This document shows, in pieces, positions 7,838-16,199 of a DNA stretch of 64,000 nucleotides; the stretch's first letter is position 1; each line of letters opens with the position of its first letter. Below the pieces are notes generated by a model, which was not told the DNA's origin, ran no database searches, and saw only the letters and a program-made list of their open reading frames with translations. The stretch spans positions 2,626,501 to 2,690,500 of the forward strand of contig NZ_CP029985.1 in NCBI RefSeq assembly GCF_003355005.1, in the 5' to 3' direction. The position numbers were made by a program, and so were the translations under genes. The DNA is from Sphingomonas sp. FARSPH. Lineage in GTDB: Bacteria > Pseudomonadota > Alphaproteobacteria > Sphingomonadales > Sphingomonadaceae.

Positions 7838-9208
7838 ATGGCCAAACCCCAGAAACGCTACGTCTGTCAGGCCTGCGGGTCGGTGTCGCACCGCTGGGCG
7901 GGGCAGTGCGGCGATTGTGCCGAGTGGAACACGCTTGTCGAGGAGGCGGGAGCGGTCGTGACGCCGTTCCAGGCGAAGCACAACCTGCAGACCGGGGGGC
8001 GGGCGGTGCAGCTGGTCGGGCTGGACGCGGAGATCGCGCTGCCCGACCGGATGGCGACGGGTATCGCCGAACTCGACCGTGCGCTGGGCGGCGGCTTCGT
8101 GGAAGGGTCCGCGACGCTGATCGGCGGGGATCCGGGTATCGGCAAGTCGACGTTGCTGCTGCAGGCGGCGGCGAAGCTGGCGAGCGCGGGTCGGGCCGTG
8201 GCCTATGTTTCCGGCGAGGAGGCGGCGGATCAGGTGCGGCTGCGCGCGCGCCGGTTGGGATTGGGCAACGCGCCGGTGCAGCTGGCGGCGGCTACGTCGA
8301 CGCGCGATATCCTGACGACGCTGTCGCTGGGCGCGCCGCCCGCATTGCTGGTGATCGATTCGATCCAGACGATGCATTCCGACCTGATCGAGGGTGCACC
8401 CGGCACGGTCAGCCAGGTGCGCGCTTCCGCGCAGGAGCTGATCCGTTTCGCCAAGGAACGCGGCACCGCGCTGGTCCTCGTCGGCCATGTCACCAAGGAC
8501 GGCAGCATCGCGGGGCCGCGCGTGCTGGAGCATATGGTCGACACCGTGCTCGCCTTCGAGGGCGAGCGCAGCCACCAGTACCGCATCCTGCGCGCGATCA
8601 AGAATCGGTTCGGCGGCACCGACGAGATCGGCGTCTTCTCGATGCAGAGCGAGGGGCTGAGCGAGGTCGCCAACCCCTCCGCCCTGTTCCTGACCAGCCG
8701 CGACGAGAGCGTGACGGGCGCCACCGTCTTTCCCGCGCTGGAGGGGACGCGGCCGGTGTTGGTCGAAATCCAGGCGCTGGTGGTGCGCCTCGCCAGCGGG
8801 GCGACGCCGCGGCGATCGGTGGTCGGCTGGGATTCGGGCCGGCTGGCGATGATCCTGGCGGTGCTGGAGGCGCGGTGCGGCCTGTTCTTCTCGTCGGCGG
8901 AAGTCTATCTCAACGTCGCGGGCGGGTACCGGGTGCAGGACCCGGCCGCGGACCTCGCCGTCGCCGCGGCCTTGGTGTCGGCGCTGTCGGAACGGCCCGT
9001 CGCAGTCGACGCGGTCGCGTTCGGCGAGATCGCGCTGTCGGGCGAAATCCGCCCCGTCGCGCACAGCGCCCTGCGCCTCAAGGAGGCGGGCAAGCTCGGT
9101 TTCGAGCGTGCGCTGGTCCCGACCGCGATGGCGAAGGAGGAAAGCCCGCTGCGCCTCACGGGCTTCCGCACGCTGGCGCAGTTCGTCGATCATATGCTGG
9201 GGCGGTAG
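7838..9208 (+). CDS. radA: DNA repair protein RadA
   Basis: RadA is a RecA-like, hexameric DnaB-type helicase that promotes branch migration in recombination. The 456-residue protein has an N-terminal C4 zinc finger (C10, C13, C24, C27), Walker A GGDPGIGKST at residues 96-105, a Walker B ending LLVIDSIQTM, the RadA-specific KNRFG motif in AIKNRFGGTDEIG near residue 257, and a C-terminal Lon-protease-like domain (AADLAVAAALVSAL, AFGEIALSGEIRPV). All hallmark motifs are intact. A candidate SOS box precedes it. Confidence 0.96.
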   Translation: MAKPQKRYVCQACGSVSHRWAGQCGDCAEWNTLVEEAGAVVTPFQAKHNLQTGGRAVQLVGLDAEIALPDRMATGIAELDRALGGGFVEGSATLIGGDPGIGKSTLLLQAAAKLASAGRAVAYVSGEEAADQVRLRARRLGLGNAPVQLAAATSTRDILTTLSLGAPPALLVIDSIQTMHSDLIEGAPGTVSQVRASAQELIRFAKERGTALVLVGHVTKDGSIAGPRVLEHMVDTVLAFEGERSHQYRILRAIKNRFGGTDEIGVFSMQSEGLSEVANPSALFLTSRDESVTGATVFPALEGTRPVLVEIQALVVRLASGATPRRSVVGWDSGRLAMILAVLEARCGLFFSSAEVYLNVAGGYRVQDPAADLAVAAALVSALSERPVAVDAVAFGEIALSGEIRPVAHSALRLKEAGKLGFERALVPTAMAKEESPLRLTGFRTLAQFVDHMLGR

Positions 9209-9277
9209 CGTCTCCTCATCGGGGTAATGACGCCTTGCCCCTAGCCGCCGACGCCCGGCGTCCCTATCGAAGGAGCC

Positions 9278-9847
9278 ATGGCCCTGACCGCTCTCGACAT
9301 CATCGTCCTCCTGCTCGTGCTGGGCGCTGCGGCGATGGGGTTCGTGCGCGGGTTCGTGACCGAAGTGCTGTCGCTGTTCGCCTGGGTCGCGATCGTCGCG
9401 ATGCTCAAGCTGTTCCACATCGCGCTCGCCGCGTCGCTGGCGCGGACGATCGGCACGCCGTCGGGTGCGGCGGTCGCCGCTTTCGCGATCATCGCGGGCG
9501 GTACCTATGTCGTCGGACGGCTGGTCGCGACCGCGATCGGGCGGCGGACGCGCACGTCGATCCTGGGGCCGGTCGACCGCGCGCTCGGCTTCGGCTTCGG
9601 CGCGCTCAAGGGGCTGATCCTCGCCAGCCTGGGGTTCCTGCTCGCCGCGCTGGTCGTCGACACCGCGCGCGGCGGCGCTGCCAACCGGCCCGAATGGATG
9701 GTGCGATCGCGCACCTATCCCCTGCTCAATGCGACGAGCGCGGGGATCGCCGATTTCGTCGATCGCCGTCGCCGCGGCTTGCCCGTCTTCGGATCGCGTG
9801 CAGCGATCGCCGATTCTGCCCCGACCAATGCGAGTGACGCGCCGTGA
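9278..9847 (+). CDS. cvpA: CvpA family membrane protein
   Basis: The 189-residue protein has the CvpA pattern: four predicted membrane segments starting with LDIIVLLLVLGAAAMGFVRG and the conserved FVRGFVTEVLSLFAWV signature. VDRALGFGFGALKGLILASL, near residue 100, is also typical. The C-terminal tail is soluble and basic. AGGAG lies directly before the ATG. CvpA proteins are linked to colicin V production in E. coli and to envelope homeostasis; the molecular activity is unclear. It overlaps the next gene by 4 bp. Confidence 0.88.
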   Translation: MALTALDIIVLLLVLGAAAMGFVRGFVTEVLSLFAWVAIVAMLKLFHIALAASLARTIGTPSGAAVAAFAIIAGGTYVVGRLVATAIGRRTRTSILGPVDRALGFGFGALKGLILASLGFLLAALVVDTARGGAANRPEWMVRSRTYPLLNATSAGIADFVDRRRRGLPVFGSRAAIADSAPTNASDAP

Positions 9848-10281
9848 ACGCCCCCCTCTACAATGCGGAGATCCTCCGCCTCGCCGCGTCGATCCCGCAT
9901 CACGAACGGCTCGCGCACGCCGCCGCCAGCGCAGAGAAGCGCTCGCCCGTCTGCGGCAGCCGCGTGACGGTCGACGTCGGGATCGACGCCGATGGCCGGG
10001 TGAGCGAGGTAGGGCTGCTGGTACGCGCCTGCGCGCTGGGCCAGGCGTCCGCCGCGCTGCTCGCGACGCATATTCTCGGCAAAACGCCCGCGCAGCTTGC
10101 CGCGGCGCGCGATGCGCTGACCGCTTGGCTGACGCGGGAGGGCGATCTGCCCGACTGGCCCGGCCTCGCCGTGTTCGACCCCGCGCGCGACTATACCGCG
10201 CGCCATCCGTCGATCCGCCTCGCGTTCGAGGCAGCGGCGGATGCCGCGGCGCAGGCGGTGGAGGCCCGTTCGCATGCATGA
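9844..10281 (+). CDS. NifU/IscU-like iron-sulfur scaffold domain protein
   Basis: The 145-residue protein matches the NifU N-terminal (IscU) fold, with cysteines at C37 in RSPVCGSRV and C63 in RACALGQASA. These correspond to the first two cluster ligands of IscU/SufU. The third ligand, a Cys in the C-terminal part of the family, is not present: no further Cys exists after residue 63, and the equivalent region reads ARHPSIRLAFEA. The protein may have lost scaffold function or use another ligand. It is translationally coupled to cvpA (4-bp overlap) and to the antiporter gene (8-bp overlap). Confidence 0.82.
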   Translation: MNAPLYNAEILRLAASIPHHERLAHAAASAEKRSPVCGSRVTVDVGIDADGRVSEVGLLVRACALGQASAALLATHILGKTPAQLAAARDALTAWLTREGDLPDWPGLAVFDPARDYTARHPSIRLAFEAAADAAAQAVEARSHA

Positions 10282-12031
10282 CGCCTCGCCCGTCTCGATG
10301 CTGCGCGACGGCATGGTGCTGCTCGGCGCGGGCCTCGCCTTCGTCCTGCTGTTCCGCCGGCTGGGCCTTGGCGCGACGCTGGGTTTCCTCGTCGCGGGCG
10401 CGGTGGTGGGGCCGCACGTGTTCGGTATCGTCGGCGACGCGGAATCGAAGATCGGCGTCGCCGAACTCGGCATCACGTTGCTGCTGTTCATCGTCGGGCT
10501 CGAGCTGAACCCATCGCGCCTGTGGCGGATGAAGAACGAGATTTTCGGCGTCGGCCTGCTTCAGGTCGTCGTCTGTGGCTTGGCGATCACGGCGATCGTC
10601 TGGCTTGCCGGCTTTTCGATCACCGCCGCGCTCGCGCTCGGCCTGCCGCTGGCGCTGTCGTCGACCGCGCAGGTGCTGCCGATGCTGCAATCGGCGGGGC
10701 GGCTGCGCACGCCGTTCGGCGAGCGCGCCTTTTCGATCCTGCTGTTCCAGGACCTGTCGATCGTTCCGCTCATCACGATCGTCGCGGCGATGAGCCGCAA
10801 TCCGGCCGATGCGCATGCGCCGCCGGGCTGGCTGCTGGGCGTCTACACCGTGCTGGCGGTCTTCGGCCTGATCCTCGCGGGCCGATTCCTGTTGCGGCCG
10901 CTGTTCCGGCTGATCGGCAATCTGGGCGAGCGCGAGATGTTCGTCTTCGCCGCGCTGTTCACCGTCATCGCCAGCGCCGCGATCATGGAGGCATTGGGCC
11001 TGTCGACCGCGCTCGGCGCGTTCATCGCGGGCGTGATGCTGGCCGACAGTCCGTACCGGCACGAGCTGGAGGCGGACGTCGATCCGTTCCGCGCGGTGCT
11101 GCTCGGCCTGTTTTTCCTGGCGGTCGGCATGATGCTGAACCTGCCCGCGATCGTCGAGCGGCCCGCCTTCGTCGTGACGATGGCGCTGGCGCTGATCGCG
11201 ACCAAGGCATCCGTCATCTTCCTCATCGGCCTTGCGTTCAAGATGACGTGGCGTGCGGCGCTCGCGCTCGGCCTGCTGCTCAGCCAGGGCGGCGAGTTTG
11301 GCTTCGTGCTGTTTGCGCAGGCGCAGGCCGGCCTGCTGATCGCGCCCGACGCCGCCAGCCTGTTCGGCGCGATCGTCACGCTGTCGATGGCGACGACGCC
11401 ATTCCTGATGGGGATCACCAGACGGTTTCGCGAGGAGCCGATCGCCAAGGACCAGGAGCGCGACGGGCCGAAGGCGGACGGGGCCAATGCGATCATCGTC
11501 GGCTATGGCCGGTTCGGCCAGACGGTGGGGCAGATGCTGCTCGCCAGCGACATACCGGTGACGCTGATCGACACCGATATCGAGATGATCGACATCGCCG
11601 GCGAATTCGGTGCGAAGGTCTATTACGGCGACGGCACGCGCCTCGATCTGTTGCGCCAGGCGGGGGCGGCGGAGGCGGAGCTGATCCTGTTCTGCATGGA
11701 CGGCGATCAATTGTCGCCCGACCAGCTGGAGGCGGTGCACGAAGCCTTTCCGCATGCGGAACTGTACGTGCGCGCTTACGACCGGCGCGCGCTGGTCAAG
11801 CTGAAGCAGGGGCCGGCGAAATACATCGTGCGCGAGGTACTGGAATCCGCGGTGAAGATGGCACGGCTCGCGCTCGACGGGCTGGGTGTGGCGGAGGCGG
11901 ACATCGACCGCGCCGAGCAGATGTATCGCAGCCGCGACAAGGAACGGCTGCGCATTCAGATCGAAGCGGGCGACCTGCGCGCCGCGCGCGCGCTCGTCGC
12001 GGAACAGCAGCCCTGGGGGAACGACCGCTGA
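10274..12031 (+). CDS. CPA2 family cation:proton antiporter, KefB/KefC type
   Basis: The 585-residue inner-membrane protein has about 12 hydrophobic segments in its first 380 residues, including the conserved GITLLLFIVGLELNPSRL and LSSTAQVLPML signatures and the LSQGGEFGFVLF motif. The cytoplasmic C-terminal half is a TrkA_N (RCK) domain with the Rossmann motif GYGRFGQ at residues 410-416. Such proteins export K+ in exchange for H+ and are gated by nucleotides or glutathione adducts. The gene overlaps the scaffold gene upstream and the DUF423 gene downstream (TGATG), so the four genes are likely one operon. Confidence 0.9.
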   Translation: MHDASPVSMLRDGMVLLGAGLAFVLLFRRLGLGATLGFLVAGAVVGPHVFGIVGDAESKIGVAELGITLLLFIVGLELNPSRLWRMKNEIFGVGLLQVVVCGLAITAIVWLAGFSITAALALGLPLALSSTAQVLPMLQSAGRLRTPFGERAFSILLFQDLSIVPLITIVAAMSRNPADAHAPPGWLLGVYTVLAVFGLILAGRFLLRPLFRLIGNLGEREMFVFAALFTVIASAAIMEALGLSTALGAFIAGVMLADSPYRHELEADVDPFRAVLLGLFFLAVGMMLNLPAIVERPAFVVTMALALIATKASVIFLIGLAFKMTWRAALALGLLLSQGGEFGFVLFAQAQAGLLIAPDAASLFGAIVTLSMATTPFLMGITRRFREEPIAKDQERDGPKADGANAIIVGYGRFGQTVGQMLLASDIPVTLIDTDIEMIDIAGEFGAKVYYGDGTRLDLLRQAGAAEAELILFCMDGDQLSPDQLEAVHEAFPHAELYVRAYDRRALVKLKQGPAKYIVREVLESAVKMARLALDGLGVAEADIDRAEQMYRSRDKERLRIQIEAGDLRAARALVAEQQPWGNDR

Positions 12032-12357
12032 TGCTCGGGATATTGGCCGCGCTGTCGGGCGCGATCGCGGTGGCAGCGGGGGCGTTCGGCGCGCATGGCG
12101 CGAGCGGCGCGGCGCAGGAATGGCTGAGGACCGGCGGCCATTACCAGCTGATCCACGCCGTCGCCGCGCTCGTCGCGCTGCGCATCGAGGCGCGCGGGGC
12201 CGCCTGGCTGTTCGTCGCGGGCGGAGCGATCTTTGCCGGCACGCTGTATCTGATGGCGCTCGGCGCGCCGCGCTGGCTGGGCGCGGTCACGCCGATCGGC
12301 GGCGCGTTGCTGATCGTCGGCTGGCTGTGGCTGGCGTGGTCGCTGCGCGCCGGGTGA
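12031..12357 (+). CDS. DUF423 small membrane protein
   Basis: The 108-residue protein has four hydrophobic segments and the DUF423 pattern AAGAFGAHGASGAAQEWLRT, then YQLIHAVAALVAL, GAAWLFVAGGAIFAGTLYLM and GAVTPIGGALLIVGWLWL. The family (YgdD in E. coli) has no assigned activity. It starts on the stop codon of the antiporter gene, so coupled expression is expected. Confidence 0.88.
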   Translation: MLGILAALSGAIAVAAGAFGAHGASGAAQEWLRTGGHYQLIHAVAALVALRIEARGAAWLFVAGGAIFAGTLYLMALGAPRWLGAVTPIGGALLIVGWLWLAWSLRAG

Positions 12358-12376
12358 TGCCCGACGATCCTTCGGC

Positions 12377-12517
12377 CTACCGCTTCTTGCGACAGGCGTC
12401 CGAGCAGTAGACCACATTCTCCCAGTCGCGCGCCCATTTCTTGCGCCAGGTGAACGGGCGCCCGCACGCCGGGCATACCTTGGTCGGCAGATCGCGCTTG
12501 GCGACGCCGTTGGGCAT
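12377..12517 (-). CDS. DUF2256 zinc-ribbon micro-protein
   Basis: This 46-residue protein carries four cysteines in two pairs, KVCPACGRPF and VYCSDACRKKR, with the WRKKWARDWENV segment diagnostic of DUF2256. It probably binds one zinc ion. Its ATG overlaps the aroB stop (TGATG read on the minus strand), making it the last gene of an aroK-aroB-DUF2256 run. The function is unknown. Confidence 0.85.
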   Translation of the reverse strand: MPNGVAKRDLPTKVCPACGRPFTWRKKWARDWENVVYCSDACRKKR

Positions 12518-13620
12518 CAGCGCGCCTGTGCGTCGAGGAACGCCTCGACCGCGGGGAGATCGACGGTCTTGTCGAGATAGGTCGCGCCGATCCCGCGGGC
12601 GAGCAGAAAGGGCAGGGTGCCCGCCGCCATTTTCTTGTCGTGCCGCATATGCGCGACCAACGTCGCACCGGACGCCGCGATCCCTGCCGCGGCGAGCCCG
12701 TCGGGCAGGCCGACGTCGCGGAAATGCGCGGCGACGCGTGCGGCGTCCGCGTTGCTGCATAAGCCCTGCGCCGCCGAAAAGCCGAAGGCAAGCGCACAGC
12801 CTGCCGCGACGCCCTCGCCATGCAACAGCCGCTGCGAATAGCCCGTCTCCGCCTCCAGCGCGTGGCCGAACGTGTGGCCGAGGTTGAGCAGCGCGCGCAG
12901 CCCGTTCGTCTCATGCTCATCCGCCGCGACGATCCGCGCCTTGGCCGCGACCGCATGCGCGATGGCGTGTTCGCGTGCCGCCGGCTCACCCGCGAGCAGC
13001 GCCGCGCCGTTCGCCTCGCACCAGGCGAAGAAATCGGCGTCGTCGATCAGGCCGTACTTGACGACCTCCGCATAGCCCGCGCGCGTCTCGCGCGGGGGCA
13101 GCGTGTCGAGCACTTGCGGGTCGATCAGCACCAGCGACGGCTGATGGAACGCGCCGATCAGGTTCTTGCCGGCGCGCGTGTTGATCGCGGTCTTGCCGCC
13201 GACCGAGCTGTCGACCTGCGCGAGCAGCGTCGTCGGCACCTGTACGAAGCCGCAGCCGCGCTTCAGGATCGCGCAGGCGAAGCCGACGAGGTCGCCGATC
13301 ACCCCGCCGCCCAGCGCGACGACATGGTCGCCACGCTCGATGCCCATGTCGAGTAGCTGATCGCAGAGCGCCGACAGCTGCGCCCAGCTCTTCGTACCTT
13401 CCCCCGGAGGAAGGACGATCGCCTCGCTCGCGACACCGGCGGCGTCGAGCGACGCCTGCAGCGTCGCGAGGTGCATCGCGATATTGGCGTCGGTGACGAT
13501 CGCCATCCGCCGCCCGCGCGCGAAGCGCGCGAGATGATCGCCCGCCCGCGTGAGCACGCCCGCCTCGATCACGATCGGATAACTGCGCGCGCCGAGCGCG
13601 ACGGTGACGGTGCGGCTCAT
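12517..13620 (-). CDS. aroB: 3-dehydroquinate synthase
   Basis: AroB converts DAHP to 3-dehydroquinate, the second step of the shikimate pathway, using NAD+ and a divalent metal. The 367-residue protein has the NAD-binding segment VVALGGGVIGDLVGFAC, the catalytic stretch QVPTTLLAQVDSSVGGKTAI, and metal-binding histidines in LNLGHTFGHALEAE and RLLHGEGVAAGCA. Its start overlaps the aroK stop by ATGA, so the two consecutive shikimate genes are coupled. Confidence 0.96.
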   Translation of the reverse strand: MSRTVTVALGARSYPIVIEAGVLTRAGDHLARFARGRRMAIVTDANIAMHLATLQASLDAAGVASEAIVLPPGEGTKSWAQLSALCDQLLDMGIERGDHVVALGGGVIGDLVGFACAILKRGCGFVQVPTTLLAQVDSSVGGKTAINTRAGKNLIGAFHQPSLVLIDPQVLDTLPPRETRAGYAEVVKYGLIDDADFFAWCEANGAALLAGEPAAREHAIAHAVAAKARIVAADEHETNGLRALLNLGHTFGHALEAETGYSQRLLHGEGVAAGCALAFGFSAAQGLCSNADAARVAAHFRDVGLPDGLAAAGIAASGATLVAHMRHDKKMAAGTLPFLLARGIGATYLDKTVDLPAVEAFLDAQAR

Positions 13621-14186
13621 TGCGCGGCGCCCAGCGCCTTGAGGATCGCGACGACGGTCGCCTCGTGCGGGGCCTTGTGGCTGGTGATGTGGATATGCGC
13701 CTCGGCGTAGATAGGATTGCGGACGGCGGCGAGCTCGGTCAGCACCTGCAGCGGATCCTTGCCGCGCAGCAGCGGGCGGGTGTCGCGGCGACGGACGCGT
13801 TCGGCAAGGACGTGGGGATGCGCGTCGAGCCAGATCGCGGTCGCCTCCGCCAGGATCAGCGCGCGCGTTTCCGCGTTGATGAACGCGCCGCCGCCGGTCG
13901 CGATCACCTTGGGCTTGCCGTCCATCAGCCGGGCGATGACGCGGCGCTCCCCGTCGCGGAAATACTCCTCGCCGAAGCGCGCGAAGATTTCGGCGATCGT
14001 CATCCCCGCCGCCTCCTCGATCGCATGGTCGGCATCGACGAAGGGCAGCGACAGGCGGGCAGCGAGGCGGCGGCCGACGGTCGACTTGCCGACGCCCATC
14101 AGCCCGACGAGCACGATCGGGCGCGCCGCCGGCGCGGCGGATGCAGGGTCCGGCCCGGCAGTCTGGGGAACAGCGCTTTGCAACAT
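13617..14186 (-). CDS. aroK: Shikimate kinase
   Basis: Shikimate kinase phosphorylates shikimate with ATP. The 189-residue product from the chosen start has the P-loop GLMGVGKSTVGRRLA, the substrate-binding Asp in FVDADHAIEE, the GGG segment VIATGGGAFIN and the lid arginine in RRDTRPLLRGKDP. The ATG at 14186 (MLQSAVPQTA) leaves a short, Ala/Pro-rich leader before the P-loop; an in-frame ATG at 14255 would extend it by 23 residues but is less likely. It precedes aroB. Confidence 0.93.
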   Translation of the reverse strand: MLQSAVPQTAGPDPASAAPAARPIVLVGLMGVGKSTVGRRLAARLSLPFVDADHAIEEAAGMTIAEIFARFGEEYFRDGERRVIARLMDGKPKVIATGGGAFINAETRALILAEATAIWLDAHPHVLAERVRRRDTRPLLRGKDPLQVLTELAAVRNPIYAEAHIHITSHKAPHEATVVAILKALGAAQ

Positions 14187-14263
14187 GGTTTGCCGCGCTA
14201 TACAGCGGGGGCGGACGGGGCAAAAGCTCCGTCCCCGCGTTTTTCCGTGAGCCAAGGTAGGTT

Positions 14264-14398
14264 ATGTCCCGCTTCGCGATCTCCGTCATCGTGCTCCTCG
14301 TGGTTGTCGTCGGCGGGTTGTTCCTGCTCGCCGGGCGCGCTTCCGAGCGGCCCCAGACCCATGTCGAGAAGGCCGTGACGCTTGCCAATCTCAGCTAG
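14264..14398 (+). CDS. 44-residue single-pass membrane peptide
   Basis: The reading frame begins ATG at 14264 and ends TAG at 14396-14398. It encodes a hydrophobic segment (ISVIVLLVVVVGGLFLLAGR) followed by a short polar tail, RASERPQTHVEKAVTLANLS. The end overlaps the TTG start of the next gene by 17 bp, as expected for a coupled pair. I do not recognise a family. The membrane orientation with a short soluble tail suggests a small envelope protein that works with the downstream exported protein. Confidence 0.6.
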   Translation: MSRFAISVIVLLVVVVGGLFLLAGRASERPQTHVEKAVTLANLS

Positions 14399-16199
14399 GC
14401 TGCGCGTCGGCGTTGCGGTTGCCGCGCTCGGCGCGGTCGCGGCGTCCGCGTTCGGCCCGGCATCGGGCCAGGAGCGTCCCGAATCGATCTTGCCGCCCGG
14501 GTTCGGCGAGCCAGCCGCGCAGCCGAGCGCGACGCCGCGTCCGGCCGCGCCGGGCCGGGCGCCGCTGCCCGCCACGCCGGCGGCGACCGCCAGTGCGACG
14601 CCCGCGGCGACGATCCAGCCGCTGCCCCTGCCCAGTACGACGCCGTCGGCGACGCCCAGCGCGACGCCGACGGTCGATCCGGCGGTGCTCGCGCAATATG
14701 AGATGCCCGATTATGCGCGGCGATCGCTCGACATGGTCGGGCCGTCTGGCCCACGCGAGGGCGGCCTGGACGCCGATATCTTCGCCAAGGCGGACGGGCG
14801 CTTCGCCGAGGGGCTGATGCGCCGCATCGCCGCGCCGCTGCCCTCGCGCTGGATGTCGATCCTGCTGCGCCGGGCTTTGGTGTCGCGGGTGACGACGCCG
14901 GCGGGCGTCGACGGCGCGGATTTCGCCGCCGAGCGCGCGTGGTTGCTGCTGCGCATGGGCGAATCGGTCGGCGCGCGCGCGGTGACGCAGAGCGTCGACA
15001 CCGAGGATTATACCCCCAAACTCTATCAGGTCGCGATGAGCGCCGCGCTGGCGACGGGCGATCCCGCCGGCCTGTGCCCGATCGCGGATGAGGGTGCGAA
15101 GCGCGCGCCCGCGCGCGGCTGGGTGCTCGCCCGCGCGATCTGCACCGCGCTGCGCGGGGAGGCGGCGCCCGCCAAGACGCAGATGGGCGCGATCCGGCGC
15201 CGCAACGTCGCGACGGGCATCGACCTGCAACTGACGCAGAAGGTCGTCGGCGCCGCGCCGGGCGGCGGCCAGGCGGTGACGATCGAATGGGCGGGCGTCG
15301 ACCGGATCGACGACTGGCGCTTTGGCCTTGCCACAGCGACGGGCGTGACCATCCCCGATCCGCTGCTCGCCTCTGTAGGTCCCCAGGTGCGGTACTGGTA
15401 CGCGTTGTCGCCCGGTATCGGGTTGGGCGATCGGGTCGCGGCGGCGGAGGCCGCGGCGGCGCAGGGCGTGCTGTCGTCGGCGGCGCTGGTCGACCTGTAC
15501 GGCGCGGTCGACGCCGCGGACGACATGCCCGGCGTCGCGAGCGCGACGGCGAGCGATCTGCGCACGGCCTATGTCGGCGGCAGTTTCGATACCCGGCTGG
15601 CGGCGCTGCGGCAATTGTGGGGCGAGACGGCGGCGCAGACCCCCTATGCCCGGCTGGTGCTCACCGCGCGCGCGGCGGGGCGGATGCCGGCCCGTATAGG
15701 CGTCGCCGACGCGGACCGGATCGTCGCGTCGATGCTGACCGCCGGGCTCGACCGCGGCGCCGCGCGCTGGCGGATGGCGGTGCCGGAGGGCGGCGATGCC
15801 TGGGCGATGATCGCGCTGTCCGATCCCGATGCGACCGCGCGGCTGCCCTATGCGGCGCTGTCGCGCTATGCGGGATCGGGCGACGCGGCGCTCAAGCAGC
15901 GGCTGTTCTTCGCGGGACTCGCCGGCCTCGGCCGTCTGTCGCCGGAGGATGTCGAGCGGGCGGCGGAGTCGCTCGACGTGCGCATCGGTGCGACGACGGC
16001 GTGGACGCGTGCGATCGATCGCGCCGCGGCCGACGGCGATCAGGGCGACGTCATCCTGCTCGCCGCGATCGGCATGCAGACACCCCACTGGCGCGGCGTG
16101 CCGCCCGCCATGCTCTATCGCATCGTCGGCGCATTGCGCACGGTGGGTCTGGAGGGCGAGGCGCGGATGATCGCGGCGGAGGCGCTCGCGCGGGTGTGA
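14382..16199 (+). CDS. Exported protein of unknown function, Ala/Pro/Thr-rich N terminus
   Basis: The 605-residue protein starts with TTG and has a signal-peptide-like segment (RVGVAVAALGAVAASAFG). About 80 residues of low-complexity sequence follow, with repeated ATPS/SATP units, and then an alpha-helical domain of about 480 residues rich in Ala, Arg and Leu. The helical part reads like a chain of repeats (for example AAERAWLLLRMGESVGARAV and AQGVLSSAALVDLYGAV) and may be a solenoid, but no catalytic motif is visible. It lies between the 44-aa membrane peptide and xerD, overlapping both. No function can be assigned. Confidence 0.7.
   Translation: MPISARLRVGVAVAALGAVAASAFGPASGQERPESILPPGFGEPAAQPSATPRPAAPGRAPLPATPAATASATPAATIQPLPLPSTTPSATPSATPTVDPAVLAQYEMPDYARRSLDMVGPSGPREGGLDADIFAKADGRFAEGLMRRIAAPLPSRWMSILLRRALVSRVTTPAGVDGADFAAERAWLLLRMGESVGARAVTQSVDTEDYTPKLYQVAMSAALATGDPAGLCPIADEGAKRAPARGWVLARAICTALRGEAAPAKTQMGAIRRRNVATGIDLQLTQKVVGAAPGGGQAVTIEWAGVDRIDDWRFGLATATGVTIPDPLLASVGPQVRYWYALSPGIGLGDRVAAAEAAAAQGVLSSAALVDLYGAVDAADDMPGVASATASDLRTAYVGGSFDTRLAALRQLWGETAAQTPYARLVLTARAAGRMPARIGVADADRIVASMLTAGLDRGAARWRMAVPEGGDAWAMIALSDPDATARLPYAALSRYAGSGDAALKQRLFFAGLAGLGRLSPEDVERAAESLDVRIGATTAWTRAIDRAAADGDQGDVILLAAIGMQTPHWRGVPPAMLYRIVGALRTVGLEGEARMIAAEALARV

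Noticed and set aside
7598..11755. 1385-residue leftward frame over radA, cvpA and the antiporter
   Set aside because: It runs antisense to well-supported genes and has no family motif; stop-free antisense frames are common at this GC content.
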